5,067 bases of DNA from the NCBI GenBank assembly GCA_019245555.1, contig JAFARH010000372.1, positions 1-5,067 of the forward strand, read 5' to 3'. Below the pieces are notes generated by a model. That model was not told the origin of the DNA. It was given only the letters and a program-made list of their open reading frames with translations, and did not search any database. The position numbers and the translations under genes are program-made. Each line of letters opens with the position of its first letter. Position 1 is the stretch's first letter. The stretch is from Betaproteobacteria bacterium. GTDB lineage: Bacteria; Pseudomonadota; Gammaproteobacteria; Burkholderiales; SG8-39. This document shows, piece after piece, positions 1 to 5,067 of this stretch.

Positions 1-503
1 GCGAGCTGCACGCGCAGACCGGGGAGACCGCGAATCTATCGGTGCGTCACGACGATGAGATCGTGTACGTGGAACGCACGTCGTCCGGTCGATCAGCCAT
101 GCGGGTGGTGCACGTCATCGGCGCGCGCGCGTCGCTGCACGTCACGGCAGCAGGCAAACTCTTCCTGCTCGAGGACGGCTTCCCGCGTCTGCGCGATTAC
201 GCCAAGCGCACTGGCCTCGCGGAGCACACCAAGAACACGATCACGAACGTGCAGCTCCTCGAGAAGGATCTCGAGCGTACGCAGCGCCAGGGCTGGGCGA
301 CTGACAACGAAGAAGCCGAGATCGGCGTGCGCTGCGTAGCGGCCGGCATCCGCGACGACGCGGGTCACCTCGTGGCGGCACTGTCGCTTTCGACGCCTGC
401 CGATCGCATGAAGGCGCATTGGGGGCCGCTGGTGAAGGAAACCGCCGACCGCATCTCGGCCACCATCGGCCATCGGCCAACGAGCCGTATCGGCGCCGCC
501 TAG
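1..503 (+). CDS. IclR-family transcriptional regulator, C-terminal effector-binding domain (5' truncated)
   Basis: This is the 3' part of a gene that starts before the window; the reading frame is open from base 3 and ends at TAG 501-503. About 166 residues are visible. They match the IclR ligand-binding domain: an opening GETANLSV strand, then DEIVYVER, then a segment (ASLHVTAAGKLFLLE) corresponding to the family's PLHATAxGKAxLA loop, and near the end the diagnostic stretch EEAEIGVRCVAAGIRDDAG, which resembles the family pattern (hELGVRCIAAPVRD). IclR proteins are cytoplasmic dimeric regulators, usually about 250-280 residues, with an N-terminal winged helix that is outside the window here. 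The effector and target genes cannot be told from this part. The upstream GTG at 42 is an internal codon, not the start, because homology continues upstream of it. The gene converges on egtD and overlaps its stop codon. Confidence 0.9.
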   Translation, partial: ELHAQTGETANLSVRHDDEIVYVERTSSGRSAMRVVHVIGARASLHVTAAGKLFLLEDGFPRLRDYAKRTGLAEHTKNTITNVQLLEKDLERTQRQGWATDNEEAEIGVRCVAAGIRDDAGHLVAALSLSTPADRMKAHWGPLVKETADRISATIGHRPTSRIGAA

Positions 504-1489
504 ACGGCGACGAGCCCGAACACGCCGAACCAGCGGCGTGGATCCGTCCAGAATTTCGCAAGCTTGAATCCGGCATTGTTCGCGAGCGCCTCGAATTCCG
601 GCACCGAGTACTTGTAGGAGTTCTCGGTGTGGACGGACTCTCCGCGGTAGAACGAAAACCGGTAGCTGCCGATGTTCACCTTGTGCGCCTCGCGCGCGAC
701 GAGGTGCATTTCGATCCGCCCGGCGATCGGGTTATAGAAGGCGTAGTGCGCGAATCGCTTCAGGTCGAAGTCACCGCCGAGCTCGCGGTTGATGCGTGCG
801 AGCAGGTTCAGGTTGAAGGCAGCGGTGACTCCCTTTGCGTCGTTGTAGGCATCGTGCAACACCGTCGGATCCTTCTTCAGATCGACGCCGACCAGCATCG
901 CGCCATTCGCACCCACCTGCCCGCGCGTCATGCGCAGGAAGGCCTCGGCCTCATCGCGGCGCAGGTTGCCGATGGTCGAGCCGGGGAAGTAGACCACGCG
1001 GCGCGCCTTGCCGCGGTAGGCGGGAATGCCGAGCGGATGGGAGAAGTCAGCCGTGACGGCGACGATGCCGAGCTTCGGAAAATCTCGCGCGAGGCGCTTC
1101 ACGGCGGCGCGGAGCGCATCGGAGGAGATGTCGACAGGCATGTAGACCGAGGGTTGGAGCGCTCCGAGCAGGAGGCGCGTCTTGAGGCTTTCGCCGCTGC
1201 CGTACTCAAGGAGCGCGCAACGCTTGCCTGCAAAGCGCGCGATGTCCTTGAGGCTCTTCTTCGTAATGCCGAGCTCGACGCGCGTCGGGTAGTACTCGCG
1301 CAGACGGCAGATCTTCTCGAAGAGCTTAGAGCCGGCCGCGTCGTAGAAATACTTGGGCGGCAGCGCCTTTTGCGGACGCGCGAGGCCCTCTAGAACATCC
1401 TTGCGGAAGTTGACGGCGGGGAGATCCCCGCCGACGAAGCGATGGCCGCCTAGCTGGCGCGACCGGCGGTCGCGTTGGTCTCGACCCAC
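500..1489 (-). CDS. egtD: L-histidine N(alpha)-methyltransferase EgtD
   Basis: EgtD is a cytoplasmic SAM-dependent enzyme that trimethylates histidine to hercynine, the first step of ergothioneine synthesis. From the GTG at 1489 it is 329 residues, close to the roughly 320 usual for the family. Visible motifs are LPPKYFYDAAGSKLFEKIC (43-61), YYPTR (66-70), the SAM-binding loop YGSGESLKTR (96-105), PVDIS (118-122), FPGSTIGNL (168-176), AYNDAKGVTAAFN (214-226), RIEMHL (258-263) and HTENS (287-291). As I recall the Mycobacterium smegmatis structure, histidine is held by Asn166, Tyr206, Met252, Glu282 and Ser284; here Asn175, Tyr215, Met261, Glu289 and Ser291 fit with near-constant offsets, so the enzyme is probably active on histidine. 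The start is uncertain: no ATG exists in frame, and clear homology begins only near residue 28. GTG 1489 is the last usual start codon before that point and lies 40 bp inside pbpG; earlier options are GTG 1534 and TTG 1594. Translational coupling to pbpG is likely. No egtB is in the window. Confidence 0.93.
   Translation of the reverse strand: MGRDQRDRRSRQLGGHRFVGGDLPAVNFRKDVLEGLARPQKALPPKYFYDAAGSKLFEKICRLREYYPTRVELGITKKSLKDIARFAGKRCALLEYGSGESLKTRLLLGALQPSVYMPVDISSDALRAAVKRLARDFPKLGIVAVTADFSHPLGIPAYRGKARRVVYFPGSTIGNLRRDEAEAFLRMTRGQVGANGAMLVGVDLKKDPTVLHDAYNDAKGVTAAFNLNLLARINRELGGDFDLKRFAHYAFYNPIAGRIEMHLVAREAHKVNIGSYRFSFYRGESVHTENSYKYSVPEFEALANNAGFKLAKFWTDPRRWFGVFGLVAV
1414..1433. repeat. Perfect GC-rich inverted repeat at the 5' end of egtD
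   Basis: Two 9-bp arms (1414-1422 and 1425-1433) are exact reverse complements around a 2-bp centre. In RNA this would fold as an 8-bp all-GC stem with a 4-base loop. On the minus-strand transcript it falls 17 bases after the pbpG stop codon and covers the egtD codons for VGGDLPAV, just before the conserved part of EgtD. There is no T-run after it, so it is not a classical terminator. It could block read-through degradation or control egtD translation. Confidence 0.6.
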
Positions 1490-2322
1490 TTCTTGATGCG
1501 GTTCGCATCGCCGAGCCGCGATTGCCGGCCCCACGAGTCGAGCAGCACGACGATGAGATCCTTCGACGCGAGCTTGACTCGCATCACGAGGCAACGGCCG
1601 GCTTCGCTGATGTAGCCGGTCTTGGAGAGCTCCACATCCCAGCGGTGGGCGCAGACAAGGCCGTTGGTGTTGTGGAAAGCGAGCGGCCGGCCGCGATCGG
1701 ACACCTTGACCGTTGCGCGGTCGGTGGTCGAGAACTCGCGGATCAGGGCGTATTCATGTGCGGCGCGCACCAGCTTCACCAGGTCGCGAGCGCTCGAAAC
1801 GTTGTTCGGCGAAAGGCCCGAGGCGTCCACGAAGCGGCTGTCCTTCATGTCCAGGGAGGCGGCTTTCGCATTCATCGCGGCGACAAACGGCTCGATGCCG
1901 CCCGGGTACGTTCGGCCGAGCGCAGCGGCGGCGCGGTTCTCGGAGGACATGAGCGCGAGAAGCAGTAGCTCGCGGCGTGTGAGCACATTGCCGGGACGCA
2001 GGCGTGAGCGCGTGCCCTTGAGCGTATCGATGTCCTGGCGCGACAGCACGATGCGCTGGTCGAGATCGAGGTTGCGGTCGAGGATCACCATCGCCGTCAT
2101 GAGCTTGGTGATCGACGCAATCGGAGTGACTGCGTCAGCGTTCTTGTCGATCACGATTTCGCCCGTGTCCGCATCGAGCACCAGCGCGGACGACGACCTC
2201 AGGTAAACAGCCGTGTGCGGCTTGGCTTCCTGGGCCTGCGCGAAGCCGATCGTGATGAAGAGGACGAATACGAGGGCGAAGACGGCAACAATGCCCTCGA
2301 GCGGATGAAGTTTTCGTTGCAT
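1450..2322 (-). CDS. pbpG: D-alanyl-D-alanine endopeptidase, PbpG/PBP7 type
   Basis: This is a low-molecular-mass penicillin-binding protein (peptidase S11 family) that acts in the periplasm, where PBP7-type enzymes cleave D-Ala-meso-diaminopimelate cross-links in peptidoglycan. The 290-residue product is near the roughly 310 of E. coli PbpG. A hydrophobic stretch (about 11-27) followed by FAQAQEA gives a signal peptide with likely cleavage after Ala30. All three active-site motifs are present: SITK with nucleophile Ser70 and Lys73, SEN at 127-129, and KTG at 234-236. The context MSSENRAAAALGRTYPGG is typical of PbpG rather than of DacA-type carboxypeptidases, and there is no C-terminal membrane-anchor extension. 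The ATG at 2322 has a modest purine-rich ribosome-binding site (GAGAAG, 2338-2333) about ten bases upstream. It follows the ABC exporter after 172 bp, so it may have its own promoter, and overlaps the start of egtD. The stop is TAG. Confidence 0.93.
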   Translation of the reverse strand: MQRKLHPLEGIVAVFALVFVLFITIGFAQAQEAKPHTAVYLRSSSALVLDADTGEIVIDKNADAVTPIASITKLMTAMVILDRNLDLDQRIVLSRQDIDTLKGTRSRLRPGNVLTRRELLLLALMSSENRAAAALGRTYPGGIEPFVAAMNAKAASLDMKDSRFVDASGLSPNNVSSARDLVKLVRAAHEYALIREFSTTDRATVKVSDRGRPLAFHNTNGLVCAHRWDVELSKTGYISEAGRCLVMRVKLASKDLIVVLLDSWGRQSRLGDANRIKKWVETNATAGRAS

Positions 2323-2494
2323 TGCAGTGAATCTTCTCTAGCAAGCTCGGTTTTTCGTTATCGGTTGTTCATGCCCTGACTGGAGCATGATTTTTGTCGC
2401 AGTCTGCCTGACAGCGTTCACAAACGCAAACAAAATCAGACAGAAGGCGAGACTTTCTAGAACTTCCGTGAAATCTTCCGCTGTCGGGCTGCGG
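2323..2494. other. Intergenic region between the ABC exporter and pbpG
   Basis: This 172-bp gap is visibly more AT-rich than the flanking genes and lies between two minus-strand genes. It must hold the 3' end of the exporter transcript and probably the pbpG promoter. I found no convincing pair of -35 and -10 boxes and no hairpin followed by a T-run. What stands out is an inverted-repeat structure at 2401-2454 (listed separately) and the pbpG ribosome-binding site at 2333-2338. A minus-strand reading frame crossing the gap encodes a short hydrophobic stretch, but it begins as a shadow of the exporter's 3' end and I do not call it a gene. Confidence 0.6.
2401..2454. repeat. Nested inverted repeat between exporter gene and pbpG
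   Basis: The outer arms are AGTCTGCCT (2401-2409) and AGGCGAGACT (2445-2454), giving a 9-bp stem with a single bulged G at 2449. Inside it, GCGTT (2414-2418) and AACGC (2423-2427) form a perfect 5-bp hairpin with a CACA loop. T-rich and A-rich tracts flank the inner hairpin. The element could be an mRNA 3' end structure for the exporter, a 5' leader structure for pbpG, or a protein-binding site; the sequence does not decide between these. Confidence 0.4.
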
Positions 2495-4306
2495 CTACAG
2501 CGCGGCCGTTTTCTCCAGGACTTCCTCTGCTTCTTTCTGCTGTTGCTGGAGCGCCCACATACGCGCGTATTCGCCTTGCGCGTCAAGGAGTTGCTTATGA
2601 GTGCCGCGCTCCACTATGCGCCCGTTTTGCAGCACCAGAATCTGATCGGCATCCATTACCGTCGAGAGGCGGTGTGCGATGACTAGAGTAGTGCGGCCCT
2701 CGGAGATGCGCTCGAGCTCGGCCTGGATGGCTTTTTCGGCACGCGAGTCGAGCGCCGAGGTCGCTTCATCGAAGATCAGGATCCGTGGGTTCTTCAATAG
2801 AGCGCGTGCGATCGCGACGCGCTGCTTCTCGCCGCCGGAGAGCTTGAGGCCGCGCTCACCGACCATCGTTTTGTAGCCGGCGGGGAGCGTGACGACGAAG
2901 TCGTGAATGTGCGCGGCGCGCGCGGCGTCGTGCACTTCGGCATCACTCGCATCGGGCCGGCCGTAGCGGATGTTGTAGAGGATGGTGTCGTTGAAGAGGA
3001 CGGTGTCCTGCGGAACGATGCCGATCGCAGCGCGCAGGCTCGCCTGCTTTACATCGCGGATGTCCGAGCCGTTGATCACGATCCCGCCGGATGAAGCGTC
3101 GTAGAAGCGGTAAAGGAGGCGCGCAAGCGTCGACTTGCCGGAGCCGGAATGGCCGACGACCGCGACGCGATGACCGGCCGGGATCGCAAAGCTCACGTCG
3201 AAGAGAATTTGGCGCGCGCGCTCGTAGTGGAAGTTGACGTGACGGAACTCGACGTTGGCAGGCCCGGCCGGCAGCTCGATCGCCCCGGGCTTGTCGTCCA
3301 CCTCCCGGTTCTCGGAGAGAAGCCGGAACATGCGGTCGAGGTCGAGCAGCGCCTGCTTGATCTCGCGGTAGACCATGCCGAGGAAGTTGAGCGGGATGTA
3401 GAGCTGGATCAGAAGGCCGTTCACGAGCACCAGGTCGCCGAGCGTGAACGACTTCTGCGCCACGCCTTGCGCGACGAGCAGCATGAGCGCCGTTACCGCA
3501 ACCGCGATGACAAAGCTCTGGCCGATGTTCAGCACGCCGAGCGAGGCCTCGTTCTTTACGGCTGCGGTCTCGTACTTGCGCAGGTTCTCGTCGTAGCGTC
3601 GCGCCTCGAAGTCTTCATTGCCGAAGTACTTCACCGTCTCGTAATTGAGGAGACTATCGATAGCCCGGGTGTTCGCCTTCGAATCCAGTTCGTTGGCCTG
3701 CCGCCGGATCGCCATGCGCCATTCCGTGATCGTCACGGTGAAAGCGATGTAGATGATCACCGCGCCGAATGTCACCGCCGCGAATCGCCAGTCGAACTTG
3801 GTGATCAACACCGCCGCCACCAGCGTGAACTCTAGGATCACAGGGATGATCGAGAAGATGAGGTACGAAAGGAGGGTCGAGATGCCGCGCGTGCCGCGCT
3901 CGATGTCGCGCGTCATGCCGCCGGTCTGGCGCTCGAGATGGAAGCGCAGCGACAAGCTGTGCAAATGCCGGAATACGCCTAGCGCGATGCGCCGGATCGC
4001 GCGCTGCGTGACGGGCACGAACACGACATCGCGCAGCTCGCCAAAGAGCGTCGTCGAGAAACGCAGGGTCCCGTAAATCGCGAGGAGCGCCACCGGTACG
4101 GCGACGATGGCCGTCGTCCCCTCGAGGCGATCGACGACCTCTTTCAGGATCAGCGGCACGCCGACGTTGGCGAGCTTCGCGCCGATGAGGCACGCGAGCG
4201 CGAGCAGCACACGCCACTTGTATTCGAAAACGTACGGCAGCAGCGTGCGAACGTTGCGCCATTCGCCGCCATGGAGCTTCTGGTCGGGTGCTGCGTTATG
4301 TGCCAT
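2495..4306 (-). CDS. atm1: Atm1/HMT1-type ABC exporter (fused permease and ATP-binding domains)
   Basis: This 603-residue half-transporter forms an inner-membrane homodimer. It has six predicted membrane helices in roughly residues 30-320 followed by a complete nucleotide-binding domain. The ATPase motifs are intact: Walker A GHSGSGKST (385-393), Q-loop Gln433 in VPQD, signature LSGGEKQ (489-495), Walker B ILIFDE with Glu514, and switch His545 in IAHRLSTV. The stretch NTRAIDSLLNYETVKYFGNE is a hallmark of the Atm1/HMT1 family. Residues recalled as lining the glutathione site of Novosphingobium Atm1 (Tyr195, Arg206, Arg210, Asn269, Gln272, Met320, Arg323) line up at a constant offset of -9 (Tyr186, Arg197, Arg201, Asn260, Gln263, Met311, Arg314), so export of glutathione conjugates, persulfides or metal-glutathione complexes is a fair inference. 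The C-terminal tail (586-600) is rich in Gln, Glu and Lys, probably helical. It starts at ATG 4306, 15 bp after the small membrane gene, with no strong ribosome-binding site, so coupling is likely. Confidence 0.94.
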   Translation of the reverse strand: MAHNAAPDQKLHGGEWRNVRTLLPYVFEYKWRVLLALACLIGAKLANVGVPLILKEVVDRLEGTTAIVAVPVALLAIYGTLRFSTTLFGELRDVVFVPVTQRAIRRIALGVFRHLHSLSLRFHLERQTGGMTRDIERGTRGISTLLSYLIFSIIPVILEFTLVAAVLITKFDWRFAAVTFGAVIIYIAFTVTITEWRMAIRRQANELDSKANTRAIDSLLNYETVKYFGNEDFEARRYDENLRKYETAAVKNEASLGVLNIGQSFVIAVAVTALMLLVAQGVAQKSFTLGDLVLVNGLLIQLYIPLNFLGMVYREIKQALLDLDRMFRLLSENREVDDKPGAIELPAGPANVEFRHVNFHYERARQILFDVSFAIPAGHRVAVVGHSGSGKSTLARLLYRFYDASSGGIVINGSDIRDVKQASLRAAIGIVPQDTVLFNDTILYNIRYGRPDASDAEVHDAARAAHIHDFVVTLPAGYKTMVGERGLKLSGGEKQRVAIARALLKNPRILIFDEATSALDSRAEKAIQAELERISEGRTTLVIAHRLSTVMDADQILVLQNGRIVERGTHKQLLDAQGEYARMWALQQQQKEAEEVLEKTAAL

Positions 4307-4321
4307 GCGAAGCGCGGCATT

Positions 4322-4620
4322 CTATTTGCGCAGGGCCAGCAGAACGAGTCCACCTACGCAGTAGGCATCAATGAGCAACGGCAGGCCCATCCAAAGCCAT
4401 GGCCATGGTACGTCGACGCCATGCCTCGCCAGCGCAGGAAGGCTGAAGAAGATAATGATCGAGCCGACCACACCCGGAACGAAACCCGTACTGAAAGGTG
4501 GTAGTGCGCGATAAGGCCGGCGAGGAAGAAAAGCCAGGCCATTGCCCGGCCTGCGCCCGTCGCAAGCGCCGGCGAGAAGTGGCGTCCGGCTTGACGCCCC
4601 AGCCCGACACCCGATAGCAT
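4322..4620 (-). CDS. Small hypothetical membrane protein, apparently frameshifted
   Basis: I do not recognise the family. Two overlapping minus-strand frames each look coding over half their length. From ATG 4620 the first frame runs into a hydrophobic segment (AMAWLFFLAGLIAHYHL) and then degenerates. The -1 frame takes over at about 4495 with FSTGFVPGVVGSIIIFF and continues through a last helix (WMGLPLLIDAYCVGGLVLLAL) to TAG 4322. Over the first 40 codons the first frame has G or C in 30 third positions, against 23 of 41 in the other, supporting the switch. Joined at base 4495 (CTT then TTC), the product would be about 99 residues with three membrane helices. The longest unbroken frame instead begins at TTG 4624 and encodes an Arg/Pro-rich, implausible N-terminus. 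ATG 4542 is another possible start. The cause may be a missing T in a CCTTT tract (sequencing error), a real mutation, or frameshifting. It sits 15 bp upstream of the exporter gene in the same direction, so it is probably co-transcribed. Confidence 0.55.
4591..4620 (+). promoter_or_regulatory. Candidate sigma70-type promoter for the TetR-family gene
   Basis: TTGACG at 4591-4596 matches five of six bases of the -35 consensus. TAGCAT at 4615-4620, 18 bp further on, matches four of six bases of the -10 consensus. Transcription would begin near 4627, inside the palindrome at 4622-4635 and about 24 bases before the ATG at 4651. The -10 box is weak, so this is a prediction only. Confidence 0.4.
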
Positions 4621-4621
4621 T

Positions 4622-4635
4622 CAAACGTTCGTTTA
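4622..4635. promoter_or_regulatory. PsrA-type operator palindrome in the divergent spacer
   Basis: The bases CAAACGTTCGTTTA contain AAACG and CGTTT as exact inverted half-sites around TT. They fit the published Pseudomonas PsrA box, (G/C)AAAC, 2-4 bases, GTTT(G/C), with a 4-base spacer and one mismatch at the last base. The site is 16 bp upstream of a gene whose DNA-binding domain looks like PsrA, and overlaps that gene's predicted transcription start. Autorepression is the simplest reading. The site could also affect the divergent minus-strand genes. Confidence 0.65.
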
Positions 4636-4650
4636 ACCGGAATCCCTCCG

Positions 4651-5067
4651 ATGAATACCCTGCGCGCTGTCAAGCCACAGCACGAAACCCGTACTCGCAT
4701 CCTCGACGCCGCCGAAGAGCTCTTCATGCTGCACGGCTTCGAGGGCACGTCGATGCGCCTTCTCACCGCCAAGGCCGGGGTCAACCTCGCCGCGGTCAAC
4801 TATCACTTCGGTTCGAAAGACGCGCTGATCGAAGCCGTGTTCCGCCGGCGCCTCGACCCGATGAACGTGGCGCGCACCGCGGAGCTCGACAAGCTCGAAG
4901 CTTCCGAGTCGGCGCCGTCGCCCGAAGCCATCATCCGTGCATTCATCACGCCGGGACTGAAGCTCATGGCTGATGGCAAGGACGGCGGGCGCAACTTCAC
5001 GCGCCTCCTGGGCCGCGCCTATACAGAGCCGAACAAGGCCGTGCGCCAGCTCATCGGCCAGATGTAT
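4651..5067 (+). CDS. psrA: TetR-family regulator, PsrA-like (3' truncated)
   Basis: An open frame from ATG 4651 to the window edge gives 139 residues of a protein that would normally be about 200-240. The N-terminal TetR DNA-binding domain is complete: TRTRILDAAEELFMLHGFEGTS (residues 13-34) followed by a helix-turn-helix with AKAGVNLAAVNYHFGSKDAL (40-59). The region SMRLLTAKAGVNLAAVNYHFGSK is very close to what I recall of Pseudomonas PsrA, a repressor released by long-chain fatty acids that controls beta-oxidation genes and itself. The partial ligand domain (FTRLLGRAY, 116-124) also resembles PsrA's FMRLLGLAF stretch. A modest ribosome-binding site (GGAA, 4639-4642) lies 8 bases before the ATG, and a PsrA-type palindrome lies just upstream. 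TetR membership is near certain; the PsrA assignment is likely but rests on memory of one relative and an incomplete protein. It is transcribed away from the membrane-protein and exporter genes. Confidence 0.85.
   Translation, partial: MNTLRAVKPQHETRTRILDAAEELFMLHGFEGTSMRLLTAKAGVNLAAVNYHFGSKDALIEAVFRRRLDPMNVARTAELDKLEASESAPSPEAIIRAFITPGLKLMADGKDGGRNFTRLLGRAYTEPNKAVRQLIGQMY

Noticed and set aside
419..1393. Long plus-strand open frame of 324 codons opposite egtD
   Set aside because: It lies antisense to a gene with clear catalytic motifs, and its translation is Arg/Ala/Val-rich with no recognisable domain; such mirror frames are common in GC-rich DNA.
1622..2206. Plus-strand open frame of 194 codons opposite pbpG
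   Set aside because: It is the complement of conserved peptidase coding sequence and is Arg/Ser-rich, so it is a shadow frame.
2421..2430. Direct CAAACGCAAA repeat resembling PsrA half-sites in the gap before pbpG
   Set aside because: The half-sites are in direct rather than inverted orientation, which does not suit a TetR-type dimer.
2479..2502. Possible terminator hairpin overlapping the exporter stop codon (CGCTGT and ACAGCG arms)
   Set aside because: The stem is only 6 bp with a 12-base loop, it includes the stop codon, and no T-run follows.
2338..2586. Minus-strand 82-codon frame crossing the exporter-pbpG gap, with a hydrophobic stretch (LAFCLILFAFVNAV)
   Set aside because: The first half is an out-of-frame shadow of the exporter's 3' end, and the hydrophobic part comes from the T-rich gap; no start or ribosome-binding site supports it.
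3149..3835. Plus-strand open frame of 228 codons opposite the ABC exporter
   Set aside because: It is antisense to conserved transporter sequence, very charged and low in complexity, and has no recognisable motif.
4668..4673. Perfect -35-like TTGACA on the minus strand upstream of the small membrane gene
   Set aside because: The bases 15-19 positions downstream are GC-rich (CGGAGG region) and do not resemble a -10 box, so I could not complete a promoter.
1..5067. Search for a novel defence, mobile or repeat-array system
   Set aside because: No transposase, integrase, nuclease, toxin, spaced repeats or retron-like structure was seen; the recognisable genes are ordinary chromosomal families.

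Overview
The window is GC-rich and densely coding. Gene types (an IclR regulator, EgtD, PbpG/PBP7, a proteobacterial Atm1-type ABC exporter and a PsrA-like TetR regulator) suggest a proteobacterium, most likely a betaproteobacterium or a relative. That placement is inferred from protein flavour and base composition, not from a marker gene. I see no mobile element, CRISPR array, tRNA or rRNA.

Layout. The left edge (1-503, + strand) is the C-terminal effector domain of an IclR-family regulator. It meets, tail to tail with a 4-bp overlap, a minus-strand block running right to left: a small membrane protein that looks frameshifted (4620-4322), an Atm1/HMT1-type ABC exporter (4306-2495), a 172-bp gap, pbpG (2322-1450), and egtD, the histidine methyltransferase of ergothioneine synthesis (about 1489-500). 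At the right edge a divergent plus-strand TetR-family regulator starts at 4651 and runs off the window. Its helix-turn-helix closely resembles that of PsrA, the fatty-acid-responsive repressor.

Function. The Atm1-type exporter keeps the residues that line the glutathione pocket of bacterial Atm1, and EgtD makes hercynine, so two genes in the block touch low-molecular-weight thiol metabolism. PbpG trims peptidoglycan in the periplasm and has no obvious link to them. The short divergent spacer at 4621-4650 holds a near-perfect PsrA-type palindrome over the predicted transcription start of the TetR gene, which fits autorepression.

Most notable are the PsrA-like operator, the probable -1 frameshift in the small membrane gene, the lack of an ATG start for egtD together with a very strong hairpin at its 5' end, and the use of TAG for every genuine stop codon visible. 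No clearly new multi-gene system is evident; this looks like ordinary chromosomal sequence with some curious details.
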